Origin: Gimesia aquarii
GTDB lineage: Bacteria > Planctomycetota > Planctomycetia > Planctomycetales > Planctomycetaceae
Direction of reading: 5' to 3'
DNA length: 64,000 nucleotides
NCBI RefSeq assembly: GCF_007748175.1
Contig: NZ_CP037422.1
Location: forward strand, 3,888,520-3,952,519
A program made the translations under genes and the position numbers. The stretch's first letter is position 1. The number at the start of each line of letters is the position of its first letter. Under the pieces are notes generated by a model that worked only from the letters and a program-made list of their open reading frames with translations, ran no database searches and was not told the DNA's origin. This document shows, piece after piece, positions 54,412-63,827 of this stretch.

Positions 54412-55674
54412 ATGCTCCCCAACAAAAAATTGAATCGTGTCCTGGCGGTCTGTTATGGAGGTGGACACGTTCTCATGCTGATTCCTGTTCTCAAACATCT
54501 CGAGTCACTGGGTTACGAGGTTCATGTGCTTGGGCTGACAACTGCCGCCACTCCATTGCGAAATGCCGGATTTGATCCATTAGGCTTCCAAGACATCATC
54601 CGACCTGAAGATACCCAAGCCCTAGCACATGGAAAAAGGTTGGCGACCAAAATGCATCAGGGGAATAAAGTGAATTCGCTTAAGGAATCCATTTCCTACT
54701 TGGGTCTCTCATACGCAGACCTGGAAGACCAGCTTGGTATTGGTGGTGCAGAGCTTGCATTTGAGCAAAAAGGACGACAAGCGTTTTTGCCTCTCAATCC
54801 GATTCGACGTTTTTTTGATCAAATACAACCAGATGTGCTTTTAACAACAAACTCTCCCAGAGCAGAACTAGCATCAATTCATGTTGCTGCTGAACGTGGC
54901 GTTCCTTCAGTAGGAGTGCTCGATCTCTTTGGACTACAACCGTATAACGACATTCCGGCAGACAGTGTTTGCGTCCCTTTTAAACAGGCTGTCTCAATCC
55001 TGGTAGATCGCGGTTTAAAAAAGGAAAACCTCGTTGTTACCGGAAATCCGAACTTCGAATGGGTTCATGAATTCTCCCTCAAAAAAAGTCAACCTGAATC
55101 TTTTTGGCGGATTCAACATCAAGTTGAACCTGAAGATCTTCTGGCACTATATGCGATGAAGCCCAATTGGGATCAACACGAAGAGATGATTGTCAGTAGT
55201 CTGGAAAAAGTCTTGCCTCAGAGACCTTCATTGAAGGTTGCAGTACGACCCCACCCAAACGGTGATCGTAGTCTGGCAGAAAATGTAATAAAACGTTTGG
55301 GGAAGGCATCTTTTCTGAATGAAAATACTTCATTGCCACTCACAATTGAATCTTGTGATGCATTAATCACCCATAAATCAACAGTCTCTGTAGAAGCAGC
55401 TTTACTCGGTCGGCAAGTTGCCTTGTTTCATTCAAATCACGATTATCCAACTCATGGTATTCCCTTACACCTCTTTGACTGGGGCAGTTTCTCAATCACC
55501 ATTGATGAAGGAATCAATGCTCTTTCACAACTGAAAAAAGAAACAACTGAAACACAGCACCAACGCGGAAAAGCAATTCGCGAAGCCTGGAACTGTGATG
55601 GGCGATCTCACATACGCATTGCTAATGTTGTGATTCAAGCTCTACAGAACAAGAAAGCAATCAAAGCAGCATGA
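54412..55674 (+). CDS. GT-B fold glycosyl/glycerophosphotransferase-like protein
   Basis: This protein of about 420 residues has a two-Rossmann-domain layout. The N-terminal half opens with RVLAVCYGGGHVLMLIPVLKHL. The C-terminal half has LALYAMKPNWDQHEEM, VAVRPHPNGDRSL and the ALITHKSTVSVEAALLGR donor-binding segment, as in CDP-glycerol glycerophosphotransferases and UDP-sugar 2-epimerase-like proteins. The precise substrate is unknown; nonulosonate or glycerol-phosphate transfer is possible. The frame also starts at a TTG (54334); I prefer the ATG just before the first beta strand. It leads a plus-strand group with the deacetylase and formyltransferase genes. Confidence 0.78.
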   Translation: MLPNKKLNRVLAVCYGGGHVLMLIPVLKHLESLGYEVHVLGLTTAATPLRNAGFDPLGFQDIIRPEDTQALAHGKRLATKMHQGNKVNSLKESISYLGLSYADLEDQLGIGGAELAFEQKGRQAFLPLNPIRRFFDQIQPDVLLTTNSPRAELASIHVAAERGVPSVGVLDLFGLQPYNDIPADSVCVPFKQAVSILVDRGLKKENLVVTGNPNFEWVHEFSLKKSQPESFWRIQHQVEPEDLLALYAMKPNWDQHEEMIVSSLEKVLPQRPSLKVAVRPHPNGDRSLAENVIKRLGKASFLNENTSLPLTIESCDALITHKSTVSVEAALLGRQVALFHSNHDYPTHGIPLHLFDWGSFSITIDEGINALSQLKKETTETQHQRGKAIREAWNCDGRSHIRIANVVIQALQNKKAIKAA

Positions 55675-55768
55675 GAAAAATGTAACCTCACGATTAAGTC
55701 ATAAGCTAAATCATCAGCCTTCAAGAAATAGAATTTCATAACATAGCAAGCATTTTTGCAGGTATCAC

Positions 55769-56710
55769 TTGAAAACTTCAAACACACGACCACATGGAAT
55801 TATGTTTCATCATTTTTATGATGAAAAACATATCAAAGGGCAAGGCGCCATTTCTCAGGATGATCTTGCACAAATCATAGAGCACTATCAACAAAACCAT
55901 CATCTTTTACATGCTAGAGAATGGTTAGAAAAAGCAGTTCAAGGCTCACTTTCTACAAATGACGTCTGTCTGACTTTTGATGATGCACTACTATGCCAGT
56001 ATGAAATTGCACTACCCGTTCTGGAATCATTTGACTTGAGTGCTTTCTGGTTTGTCTATTCTTCTGTCATCACAGGCGGTACGGAAAATCTTGAAATCTA
56101 TCGAAAATTCAGAACAGTCTGTTTTGATAATATTGATGACTTTTATGAAAGTTTTTTCCAGACAGTCGCTTCATCAAAATACCAGAAAACCGTTGAAGAA
56201 TCATTAAAAGACTTTTCTGCAGATGAATACCTTAGTCAATTCCCCTTCTATACAAATGAAGATAAGCGATTTCGTTTCGTGAGAGATATTGCATTAGGAG
56301 TCAAAGCATACAATGAAATCCAGAATGTCATGATTCGCGAGTGGAAGATTGACATACCGAGTTTTTCGAGTGATTTGTGGATGAATAAGCAACAGGTATT
56401 TGAACTACATTCTAAAAATCATATTGTTGGCCTACACTCTCATACTCATCCCACTGCACTGGCCTCTTTAGCCGCGAAGGGCCAGCGAAATGAATACGAA
56501 ACAAATTATGATACGTTAAATCAGTTACTAAACTCAGCATCAGTAACGATGTCACACCCATGTAACTCATACAACAATGATACAATCGAAATTTTGAATG
56601 ACCTGGAAATCAAAATTGGTTTCCGATCAAACATGAAAGAACATCCTTTAACAAATCTGGAATTTCCCCGAGAAGACCATGCTAATATTATGGAGAGGAT
56701 TGCAGCATGA
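55769..56710 (+). CDS. Polysaccharide deacetylase (NodB-like) family protein
   Basis: This 313-residue carbohydrate esterase 4-like protein has the opening RPHGIMFHHF, motif 1 CLTFDDALL (TFDD catalytic/metal-binding aspartates at about 72-76), the metal-binding HSHTHP (about 226-231) and the late MSHPCNSYN motif. It removes N-acetyl (or similar) groups from a sugar. The first ATG is inside the conserved opening, so I use the TTG at 55769 with AGG upstream. The stop overlaps the formyltransferase start by 4 bases (ATGA), so deacetylation followed by N-formylation of the same amino sugar is a sensible pathway. Confidence 0.86.
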   Translation: MKTSNTRPHGIMFHHFYDEKHIKGQGAISQDDLAQIIEHYQQNHHLLHAREWLEKAVQGSLSTNDVCLTFDDALLCQYEIALPVLESFDLSAFWFVYSSVITGGTENLEIYRKFRTVCFDNIDDFYESFFQTVASSKYQKTVEESLKDFSADEYLSQFPFYTNEDKRFRFVRDIALGVKAYNEIQNVMIREWKIDIPSFSSDLWMNKQQVFELHSKNHIVGLHSHTHPTALASLAAKGQRNEYETNYDTLNQLLNSASVTMSHPCNSYNNDTIEILNDLEIKIGFRSNMKEHPLTNLEFPREDHANIMERIAA

Positions 56711-57501
56711 AAATCACTGTTTTCACCAGCAATCAACCTCGGCACCTTTCCTTAATTGAGTCACTTGCTTCGATTGCAGATGAAGTTTATGCAATCCAGG
56801 AATGTAACACAATTTTTCCAGGTCAAGTTGCTGACTTCTTCAAACGGTCTGAAGTCATGCAAGAATACTTCAGTCATGTTTTAAATGCAGAAAAGGAGAT
56901 TTTCGGACGGCCTCGGTTTTCTCCACTGAATGTCAAATCACTGTCGATGAAGCTAGGCGACCTGAACCGATTAGAACTGGATGCGTTAAAGCCTGGCCTG
57001 GAAAGCGATTACTACATCGTATTTGGGAGTAGTTTCATTAAAGGAGACCTTTGTGATTTCCTGGTGAACCAGAAAGCTTTAAACATCCATATGGGGGCAT
57101 CACCATACTATCGTGGAAGCAGCTGTAATTTCTGGGCAGTCCAAGAGGGAAATCCCGATTATGTGGGAGCAACAATTCATCTTTTGACAAAAGGTCTGGA
57201 TTCTGGCCCGATGTTATTCCACGCATTACCAAAGCCACAAAAAACCACACCATTTGTGCTGGGAATGCAAGCCGTAAAGGCAGCTCATGAGGGATTACTC
57301 AGTCATTTGAAATCAGGTACGATTTTCGATTTTGATCCCGTCACTCAAGATAAATCACAGGAACTCAAATACACTCGAAACAGTGACTTCACAGATGAAG
57401 TCGCATCCTATTATTTGAAAACCGCGCCTACACCTGAAGAGGTACTTCAATCTTTGCAATCGCGGGACTTATCCAAATTTCTGCACCCTTATCTTGGTTA
57501 A
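56707..57501 (+). CDS. Formyltransferase family protein (sugar N-formyltransferase candidate)
   Basis: This 264-residue protein has the formyltransferase fold seen in methionyl-tRNA formyltransferase and sugar N-formyltransferases. The catalytic set appears as ALNIHMGASPYYRG (Asn-x-His) and the Asp in TKGLDSGPM. It lacks the tRNA-binding C-terminal domain, and its location after a NodB deacetylase within the exopolysaccharide locus favours N-formylation of an amino sugar with 10-formyltetrahydrofolate. Its start overlaps the deacetylase stop. Confidence 0.87.
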   Translation: MKITVFTSNQPRHLSLIESLASIADEVYAIQECNTIFPGQVADFFKRSEVMQEYFSHVLNAEKEIFGRPRFSPLNVKSLSMKLGDLNRLELDALKPGLESDYYIVFGSSFIKGDLCDFLVNQKALNIHMGASPYYRGSSCNFWAVQEGNPDYVGATIHLLTKGLDSGPMLFHALPKPQKTTPFVLGMQAVKAAHEGLLSHLKSGTIFDFDPVTQDKSQELKYTRNSDFTDEVASYYLKTAPTPEEVLQSLQSRDLSKFLHPYLG

Positions 57502-57536
57502 TCTGAATTGTAGGCAATTCGCAAAAAATTAAATCA

Positions 57537-58283
57537 CTACTCAAAAAAAGTGGTCTTAAGGAGTTCAGAAAACACATGTGATACTTGTCCCACAATCAAT
57601 GAGAGCATCTTTTCGCCTTTTTCAGCAGATGCCAGATCGGGACGACCTGTTGCCCCCTTTTGCGTACGCTGGTACATGTCATTGCAGAGATAGACCCCAT
57701 CGACCACATCCAAAGCGTAGTCATCAAAGTTTTCAATTTTTGCTTTGTGTACCAATTCCGGACGGAGGTGCATGATCAAAGAGGTTTCTGCCTCGCAGGC
57801 ATGACCAACAGTTTTGCATTGCCCTTCCATTAAGGAGGCAATCTCTTTTTCTGCGATAGACCAGTAAGACGCCGCCATTAATTGACAGTTTTGATAATTT
57901 ACCTGAAGCCGTCTTAAAGAAATTTGCATGGGACCAATGTTTCCTCCATGTCCGTTTAAGATCAAAACACGACGGAAACCATCATCCAACAACGACTCAC
58001 ATATTTCACAGAGCAGAGTTTCATAGTTTTCTACATGTGAAGTCAAAGTCGCGCCCCACCTTAAATGATGCTGGCTGGCACCAAGCCAGAGTGTAGGCAA
58101 TAGTAATACGGATTCTTTGAGTTTCTGTTCCACTTGCTCAGCTACTGCGGTAGTGATGATCGTATCTGTACCAGTTGGCATATGAGGACCATGTTGTTCC
58201 ACTGCGGCAATTGGCAAAACAACAAGCGTCTCATCGCGAGAAACATTCTTGAGTTCAACTGCAGTCATTTCCATATACTTCAT
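57537..58283 (-). CDS. Creatininase family protein
   Basis: This 248-residue metal-dependent amidohydrolase has VLPIAAVEQHGPHMPTGTD (metal-binding Glu/His/Asp), LNGHGGNIGPM and HACEAETS, the three conserved metal and active-site motifs of creatinine amidohydrolases. Substrates in the family range from creatinine to lactams and pterin-derived formamides, and cannot be chosen here. The gene lies 26 bases after the stop-distal end of the symporter gene on the same strand, so the two form an operon and the symporter probably imports its substrate. Confidence 0.9.
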   Translation of the reverse strand: MKYMEMTAVELKNVSRDETLVVLPIAAVEQHGPHMPTGTDTIITTAVAEQVEQKLKESVLLLPTLWLGASQHHLRWGATLTSHVENYETLLCEICESLLDDGFRRVLILNGHGGNIGPMQISLRRLQVNYQNCQLMAASYWSIAEKEIASLMEGQCKTVGHACEAETSLIMHLRPELVHKAKIENFDDYALDVVDGVYLCNDMYQRTQKGATGRPDLASAEKGEKMLSLIVGQVSHVFSELLKTTFFE

Positions 58284-58309
58284 CTGACAATCACTCTCTT
58301 ATATCTGTA

Positions 58310-59938
58310 CTATTTTTGGTGTCGACCTTGAATTACAGTCCAAAAAGTAAGTGGTTCTGCCTCCGAATCTTGATGCTGAGCTCCTGTCAGGAAACTGACA
58401 AGTAAGCTTATCCCCATAGTTAAACCGAATCCGATCGGCCAAAACCAGACAGAAAACCAATCTGAAGCACCATACATCAATGCAATTGTAATCACAGCTC
58501 CCGCCAGAGTTCCCACCATGACTCCTGCTGTGGTAGAACGTTTAAAAAAAAGAGCCATTATAAACAATGCCAGCAATGGACCACCAAAACCGGCGGTTAC
58601 TTTTTTTCCGATTGCGAAAACATCTCCCATCTCACCCACGTTGCAAGCCAAAACGACAGATAGTAAACCTATCAAAATGACTAATGCGCGATCCTGCAAG
58701 ACTTCGATTTTATTCGTTTTCGGTTTCCAATGTGCAAAATGACGATCGCGAAAATCCACCATTAATGCTGTGGTAACAGAATGGATACCCGAATCAATAC
58801 TGGACATCACTGCGGCCATCAACGCAACTAAAAACAAGCCCACCACTCCAGGAGGAAAATGCAACCTTACATATTGAGGCAAAGCCTGATCTTGCAGATT
58901 CAATGCCCGAATATCTTCGGCAACATATTCGGGATACGATTGATAATACTCGGGAACAGGCATTCTATTTCCATGATCTGTGCCGTTCGTTCTCCAATCA
59001 GGCAACTCTCCGTCGAGTTCTGTCGCCAGCACCGTCACCATCTCTTCTGGAAATTGCTGATAATGAGTATAAAGGCCAACCCCAACTGCCAGTAACCCTG
59101 GAACCACAGTCCACATCCCAATCACATTAATCATAAAACCGACCTGTGATGTCCTCTCAGATCGAGCGGCGATATATCTCTGCACGGCCACTTGATCGGC
59201 CCCAAAAGCGGAAAGTGCTTCGAGAAACAGCCCGATCAAGAGAGCCCAACTGCCGTACTCGAGCGTCATAGAAGGTGTGAAATCAACCAGCAAGTTACTC
59301 CGACCTTCAAAATAAGTCGAAATGACGCCCGAAACTCCCAGTTCAGTTTGACTAAGAATTAAACCGAGAGTCAATATAATAGTAAGGGTGAAAATAAAAA
59401 ACTGTATTACATCAGTCCACATCACAGCCCGCAAACCACCTAGCATTGTGTAGAAGATAGAAACAATTCCCAGTACAACTATCACAGAAATTTGCGAGAC
59501 CTGCATTACGTTTGCCAAAACCACAGAAGCTGCAAATGTGGCAGATGCCATCCAGCCAATACGTAAGAGAACAAACAAACCACTAGCCAGAGAACGCACC
59601 GAAACATGAAATCGGCGTTCCAGATACTCATACGCCGTCTGGCAATTCAAGCGGGAATAAACGGGAATAAAGACCCATAAAATCAACGGCGCCATCAGGG
59701 AAACAGAAACTAGAAATAAACAGATTCGCAGCCCACTTCCGTAAGCAATGGAAGGGTACATGACAAAACTGTTAGACGAAAATAACGTCGCCATCACACT
59801 TAAACCTACAGGAAGCCAACCCATAGACTTACCTGCAGCGAAAAACTCTTTACGCGATTGATTACGACCGAAATAGATACCAAGTCCTACTGAAACTAGT
59901 AAATAGGCTAAAATCACGCCGTAATCAAGCAAATGCAT
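58310..59938 (-). CDS. Sodium:solute symporter (SSS family)
   Basis: This permease of about 542 residues has 13-14 membrane segments, with GLGIYFGRNQSRKEFFAAGKSMGWLP at the start (SSS helix 1-2 signature), ATLFSSNSFVMYPSIAYG, and the core GADQVAVQRYIAARSE and AAVMSSIDSGIHSVTTALMVD that bind Na+. A hydrophilic loop between helices 8 and 9 is larger than usual (about 100 residues including YQSYPEYVAEDIRAL). The ATG at 59938 is used because the upstream start codon is TTG and adds only a short polar leader. It is transcribed just before the creatininase gene. Confidence 0.92.
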   Translation of the reverse strand: MHLLDYGVILAYLLVSVGLGIYFGRNQSRKEFFAAGKSMGWLPVGLSVMATLFSSNSFVMYPSIAYGSGLRICLFLVSVSLMAPLILWVFIPVYSRLNCQTAYEYLERRFHVSVRSLASGLFVLLRIGWMASATFAASVVLANVMQVSQISVIVVLGIVSIFYTMLGGLRAVMWTDVIQFFIFTLTIILTLGLILSQTELGVSGVISTYFEGRSNLLVDFTPSMTLEYGSWALLIGLFLEALSAFGADQVAVQRYIAARSERTSQVGFMINVIGMWTVVPGLLAVGVGLYTHYQQFPEEMVTVLATELDGELPDWRTNGTDHGNRMPVPEYYQSYPEYVAEDIRALNLQDQALPQYVRLHFPPGVVGLFLVALMAAVMSSIDSGIHSVTTALMVDFRDRHFAHWKPKTNKIEVLQDRALVILIGLLSVVLACNVGEMGDVFAIGKKVTAGFGGPLLALFIMALFFKRSTTAGVMVGTLAGAVITIALMYGASDWFSVWFWPIGFGLTMGISLLVSFLTGAQHQDSEAEPLTFWTVIQGRHQK

Positions 59939-60237
59939 CTTGCACTCAGTTCTGAAATCATTCAAAAGTCAACAACGAGAGATCTCGTGTATGATGTGAA
60001 CTCAAAAGTAGGTCAGTAGACATTTCGATCTATCCTGTAAATCAAAAAAGATCACTATTGGAAATAAGACCGAATGATATTCATAATATCAAAATCTACC
60101 GATATAAAAAGCAAACGCTATAATTCTTCAGCATTTTCTGGGCAAAGTTTGCTACAATCAGCCCAGCACTTCAAAATCACTAAATAGCAAAGCAATTTTC
60201 GAGAATTCACTGACGGTAATTATCAGAAAGATGTGTT
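59939..60237. other. Divergent intergenic region
   Basis: About 300 AT-rich bases between the symporter (minus) and the small zinc-ribbon gene (plus) presumably contain both promoters. No further structure is seen. Confidence 0.4.
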
Positions 60238-60534
60238 ATGACGACGGCAGTCTGCTTCCAATGTGGCCATTTGAAATTTGGCTCATTTGTCCCCTGCGAT
60301 CAATGTCAGGCAAGACCTCGTACAGACGATGAAATGATCATCTCACTGGCGATGACCGATCATTATTTTGACCAGGCAACATTGGAATCGATGCGCGACT
60401 ACATACTGGAGCATGGGCATGCTCCCGATCTTGATCCTGAATCCAAGAAAACATTTCGTAAAACTTTTGAAGAAGTTAAAGCCACTGGAGCCATTGAAAA
60501 AATGTTAAATTCATTCGAAGATAATTCAGAATAA
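60238..60534 (+). CDS. Small hypothetical protein with N-terminal zinc-ribbon-like cysteines
   Basis: This 98-residue acidic protein has two CxxC knuckles in its first 25 residues (CFQCGHLKFGSFVPCDQC), which predict a small zinc ribbon, followed by helical regions with HYFDQATLESMRDYILEHGH. I recognise no named family. ATG start; it lies 58 bases before the ZIP transporter gene in the same direction and may be co-transcribed with it. Confidence 0.75.
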   Translation: MTTAVCFQCGHLKFGSFVPCDQCQARPRTDDEMIISLAMTDHYFDQATLESMRDYILEHGHAPDLDPESKKTFRKTFEEVKATGAIEKMLNSFEDNSE

Positions 60535-60592
60535 TATAGTCGTTTTCCACTGCTGACTCACCAAGCTTGACTCCCATCTATTCGGCCTACCT

Positions 60593-61387
60593 ATGTTGAC
60601 AACAATTCAATGGACTTATCTTTTTTCGATCCTTCTTATTTCCCTTGTTGGTGGATATTTTCCTTTTGCAAAACCAGAACAGGTTCGCACAAATGGTGGA
60701 TTTCCGCAAGGGGAAGCATTTTCGTCTGGTGTTTTTCTTGCACTTTCATTAACGATGTTACTCCCTTCTGCATTTCAAATCTTTCGGCAACAGCTTCCAG
60801 AGTTGAACTATCCAATCGGTTCCGTCATTGCCATTATCGCCTTTTTAAGTTTGCTTGCTATGGAACACATGACGACACATGCAATCGAGTGTGAACGAAT
60901 CAAGGTAAAAAGCGACCGTTTGCCAGCGAGAATTCCGTTGATCATGACATCAATGATTGCACTTCCCTCATTCTTTTTAGGCACAACGCTAGGGATGAGC
61001 GATAATACCGCAGCCACACTCGTTTTCATCGCCATTATTCTGCACAAAGGAACCGCTGCCTTCGCCTTGATGCTTACGATGGTTCGCAGCACGCTCACCC
61101 GATCACAAACCGTGATCCTGTTTACCTTCTTTGCTTCATCCACTCCGCTGGGAATCCTTTTGGGTGGGTTTGTTCACAAGGAATTTGCAGCTTCTACGGC
61201 ATTGGTTAAAGCAACAATGCTCTCGCTGGGAGCAGGTACTTTCCTATATATGGGCACGCTGCACGAAATGAAACATGCCTCATTAATCGAACATTGTGGA
61301 AAGCGAAACTGCTTTCTAATCATGGTCGCTGGTTTAGTCATCACAGCAATTGTTCGATTTGTAGTCGGCGAAGCACATCACTTTTAA
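60593..61387 (+). CDS. ZIP family metal transporter
   Basis: This 264-residue membrane protein has eight hydrophobic segments. Helix IV-V regions with MEHMTTHAIECER and AIILHKGTAAFALML carry the His/Glu residues that line the ZIP metal site, and GTFLYMGTLHEMKH matches the last conserved helix. It probably moves zinc or another divalent metal into the cytoplasm. The variable loop III-IV lacks the usual long His-rich stretch. It follows the zinc-ribbon gene. Confidence 0.88.
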   Translation: MLTTIQWTYLFSILLISLVGGYFPFAKPEQVRTNGGFPQGEAFSSGVFLALSLTMLLPSAFQIFRQQLPELNYPIGSVIAIIAFLSLLAMEHMTTHAIECERIKVKSDRLPARIPLIMTSMIALPSFFLGTTLGMSDNTAATLVFIAIILHKGTAAFALMLTMVRSTLTRSQTVILFTFFASSTPLGILLGGFVHKEFAASTALVKATMLSLGAGTFLYMGTLHEMKHASLIEHCGKRNCFLIMVAGLVITAIVRFVVGEAHHF

Positions 61388-61428
61388 ATAATTAGCAAAA
61401 CACTATTTACAACTATTGGAAGCAACGA

Positions 61429-61448
61429 ATTCTCGTTTCTTCGAGAAT
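61429..61448 (+). terminator. Hairpin downstream of the ZIP transporter gene
   Basis: ATTCTCG (61429-61435) and CGAGAAT (61442-61448) form a perfect 7-bp stem with a 6-base loop, 41 bases after the ZIP stop. Only ATTTC follows, so intrinsic termination is possible but not strong. Confidence 0.45.
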
Positions 61449-61552
61449 ATTTCAAAATAAAACGTGATCCCCTCTCTTCTTTTACGCCTTAAAGAAAAAA
61501 CAATTATTCACCAAACAAACTGCAATAATTGAACGCTTTAAGGATTACGTAC

Positions 61553-62182
61553 GTGACTTCAAAAGAGAAATTGCAACGAAAAGTTTCCGTCTACGCCAAA
61601 GGCGAAAAAACATTGATGGACACTTCGCAGCAACAACGCCATTTGTTGTTACTCCCCCTGCTGAAGCTCTTTGTGAAATGGAGAATTACTCCTAACCATC
61701 TCACTTTCCTTTCGTTTCTCTGTGGTCTCAGCTTTTGTTTTACCTATGCTTTGAACTGGTATCTTGCAAAACCACTTGCATTTTGTCTATTAACACTTCA
61801 TGTTTTGCTGGATGGGATTGATGGTCCCTTAGCACGCTTAACGGGAATGGCTGGCAATCGTGGATCTTTTACGGACACCACATCGGACCAGCTCGTCGTT
61901 GCGTTTACGACAATGACTATGATTCACTACGGACTGATCAACGTAATTTCAGGTAGCTTGTATCTTGTTTTCTATACACTGGTGATCGTCTTTGCCATGA
62001 TTCGCAGTTCCTTGGCAATTCCCTACAGCTGGTTAATCCGTCCTCGATTGCTTGTTTATGCCTGGCTGCCCATTGAAGTTTATCTTCTTCCAAACACATT
62101 GAATTATCTTCTCTGGTTTTTCATTTTACTTTTAGGCTGGAAATCCATCACCGGTTTTTACAAGATCCGCAAAAAACTATAG
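61553..62182 (+). CDS. CDP-alcohol phosphatidyltransferase family protein
   Basis: This integral membrane enzyme of about 209 residues makes phospholipid headgroups by displacing CMP from a CDP-alcohol. The family motif DG-x2-AR-x8-G-x3-D-x3-D is complete (DGPLAR, then G, D and D within about 20 residues at about 95-115). About five or six membrane segments follow. GTG at 61553 with AAGGA 8 bases upstream is preferred to the TTG at 61529. The alcohol (glycerol phosphate, serine, inositol) cannot be told; it stands apart from other lipid genes. Confidence 0.88.
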   Translation: MTSKEKLQRKVSVYAKGEKTLMDTSQQQRHLLLLPLLKLFVKWRITPNHLTFLSFLCGLSFCFTYALNWYLAKPLAFCLLTLHVLLDGIDGPLARLTGMAGNRGSFTDTTSDQLVVAFTTMTMIHYGLINVISGSLYLVFYTLVIVFAMIRSSLAIPYSWLIRPRLLVYAWLPIEVYLLPNTLNYLLWFFILLLGWKSITGFYKIRKKL

Positions 62183-62311
62183 TTTATCAATTTAGCGGCA
62201 GCAAAGCTCAAACGCGACTTATTTACCACGAACAGAGTACGAAGGAATTCAGGTGGTAACGAAATCAAAGAATTTATTATTTCTACCAAATTTAAATACT
62301 TCATGCAAAGC

Positions 62312-62731
62312 TTACTTTTTCTTACTGGTTAAATTAAATTCAAATTCGTTGGGCCCCTCTTTTTTTACATCCGCTGTTAACGTTGAGTTTTCGTTATATT
62401 TTGCAGGAACTAGATTAGACCCTGCCACTTCAGCGTTTTCTTCTTTAATAATTTTGACAACATGTGTGCCTGGAGTCGCTCCTTTGGTGTCTTTATTAAA
62501 CATTAATGTAAATTTTCCATTCTCATCCGTTAAAGCAAAAGAGGGACCACCTTCTTTGGGATTAAATGTCACATTTGCATCAGCAAGAGGCTTCCCATCT
62601 AAAGTCACTACTCCAATCACATCAGTAAGTTCAGGAAGTGGTTCCTGACTTCCTCCAAAACAACCAACTAAAACCAGACAAAGCAATACGCAAAAAAAAG
62701 AAAAAAGAAACGGGCGCTTCGTTGAATTCAT
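62312..62731 (-). CDS. Small lipoprotein with carboxypeptidase-regulatory-like domain
   Basis: This 139-residue exported lipoprotein has a basic start (NSTKRPF), a hydrophobic helix and the lipobox LVLVGC with Cys at about residue 24, followed by a single Ig-like carboxypeptidase-regulatory domain (VIGVVTLDGKPLADANVTFNP and GKFTLMFNKDTKGATPGTH). Such proteins almost always sit beside DUF1559 proteins in planctomycetes, as here (downstream, same strand, about 125 bases). The function of the pair is unknown; it is attached to the outer or inner membrane via the lipid. Confidence 0.87.
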   Translation of the reverse strand: MNSTKRPFLFSFFCVLLCLVLVGCFGGSQEPLPELTDVIGVVTLDGKPLADANVTFNPKEGGPSFALTDENGKFTLMFNKDTKGATPGTHVVKIIKEENAEVAGSNLVPAKYNENSTLTADVKKEGPNEFEFNLTSKKK

Positions 62732-62788
62732 TATTCGTATCCTCTTAAGAAGCAGTCAAAAAACAGAAAATAAAGCAACATATATTCT

Positions 62789-62830
62789 AAAAAACCTCAC
62801 CATGCAGATAAATTTACCGCCATGGTGAGG
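62789..62830 (-). terminator. Rho-independent terminator after the DUF1559 gene
   Basis: On the minus strand CCTCACCATG (62830-62821) pairs with CATGGTGAGG (62804-62795) and is followed by six T residues (62794-62789), 26 bases after the DUF1559 stop. The stem sequence closely resembles the hairpin at 33938-33973. Confidence 0.88.
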
Positions 62831-62855
62831 CTCAGTTTATACACAGGTTATACGG

Positions 62856-63827
62856 TTAAAATTCCGGTATTACTTCTGCACCCTTCACAGAAATAAGTGC
62901 TCGCACTACCGCGGTCATATTGACATTTTCACTTAGAAAACGAACAGCGCCATCTGCCATCAAAATGTGCACGCCTCCTTCATGAGAACTACCAGCCCCC
63001 CAGGCATAAACTCGCTGACTTAATGCAGCATCCCTAGGTCTGTTAATACCTTGACCTGTTGGACGAATCAGAAAAGTATGCGTATAAGTATCCCAGAAAG
63101 GACCGAAGTTCGGATACAAATTTGAACCATTGCTCGTTTTAATCAGTGGGGTTTCCATCAAAAGAATTGTATTACTGGTCCCATCAGTGATATTCGCTAT
63201 CTGAGCTGAACCATTTAACCCGATTGCTCCTTTCAAGGCATAGGTTTCTTTTTTCCACGAATGGTACATGTCCGAATCATATCGATTCGAAACAGCGCCA
63301 TAGCTTGTTTTGTGCGCGCCATTCGAAGCGTAGTGCCCCGTAGTTGATCCTGTTCCAATCGAGTTTTCGGCATCAGAAGGACAAACAAAAACAGGTAAGT
63401 TTGCATCCAATACACTAAATTGATTTGCGGTTGACGGTGGAGGAGTATGCGCACAGTCACCTGAATAATGAGCAGGACTACTGGGAATTGACCAGTTATA
63501 TTGATTGTATAAAGGCGCTTGGTCTAAAAATGGTAATAGCATCTGATAACAGGTGTGATTCAAAATATTGTCATCTGCAAAAATCGATGCACAACGTCGA
63601 CTGCCAGGGTTGACTGCCCCCGGAGGAAATACCTTATGGGTATCATGGTAATTGTGGAATGCAAGTCCGAGTTGTTTTAAGTTGTTTTTGCAAGTACTAC
63701 GACGTGCCGCTTCACGCGCCTGCTGCACTGCTGGAAGTAACAGCGCAATCAAAATTGCAATGATAGCTATTACTACCAGTAACTCAATCAATGTAAAACC
63801 GAATCTTTGCTGGGACCTTAATTTCAT
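62856..63827 (-). CDS. DUF1559 domain-containing protein with prepilin-type N-terminus
   Basis: This 323-residue protein begins with a type IV pilin-like signal: a basic [19 protein letters not shown] stretch with the Gly-Phe-Thr-Leu-Ile-Glu cleavage and methylation signature, then a hydrophobic helix and [23 protein letters not shown] globular DUF1559 domain follows with [17 protein letters not shown] near the end. DUF1559 proteins are greatly expanded in planctomycetes and are secreted via a pseudopilin-type pathway; their role is unknown. It precedes the lipoprotein gene and ends in a terminator. Confidence 0.93.
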   Translation of the reverse strand: MKLRSQQRFGFTLIELLVVIAIIAILIALLLPAVQQAREAARRSTCKNNLKQLGLAFHNYHDTHKVFPPGAVNPGSRRCASIFADDNILNHTCYQMLLPFLDQAPLYNQYNWSIPSSPAHYSGDCAHTPPPSTANQFSVLDANLPVFVCPSDAENSIGTGSTTGHYASNGAHKTSYGAVSNRYDSDMYHSWKKETYALKGAIGLNGSAQIANITDGTSNTILLMETPLIKTSNGSNLYPNFGPFWDTYTHTFLIRPTGQGINRPRDAALSQRVYAWGAGSSHEGGVHILMADGAVRFLSENVNMTAVVRALISVKGAEVIPEF

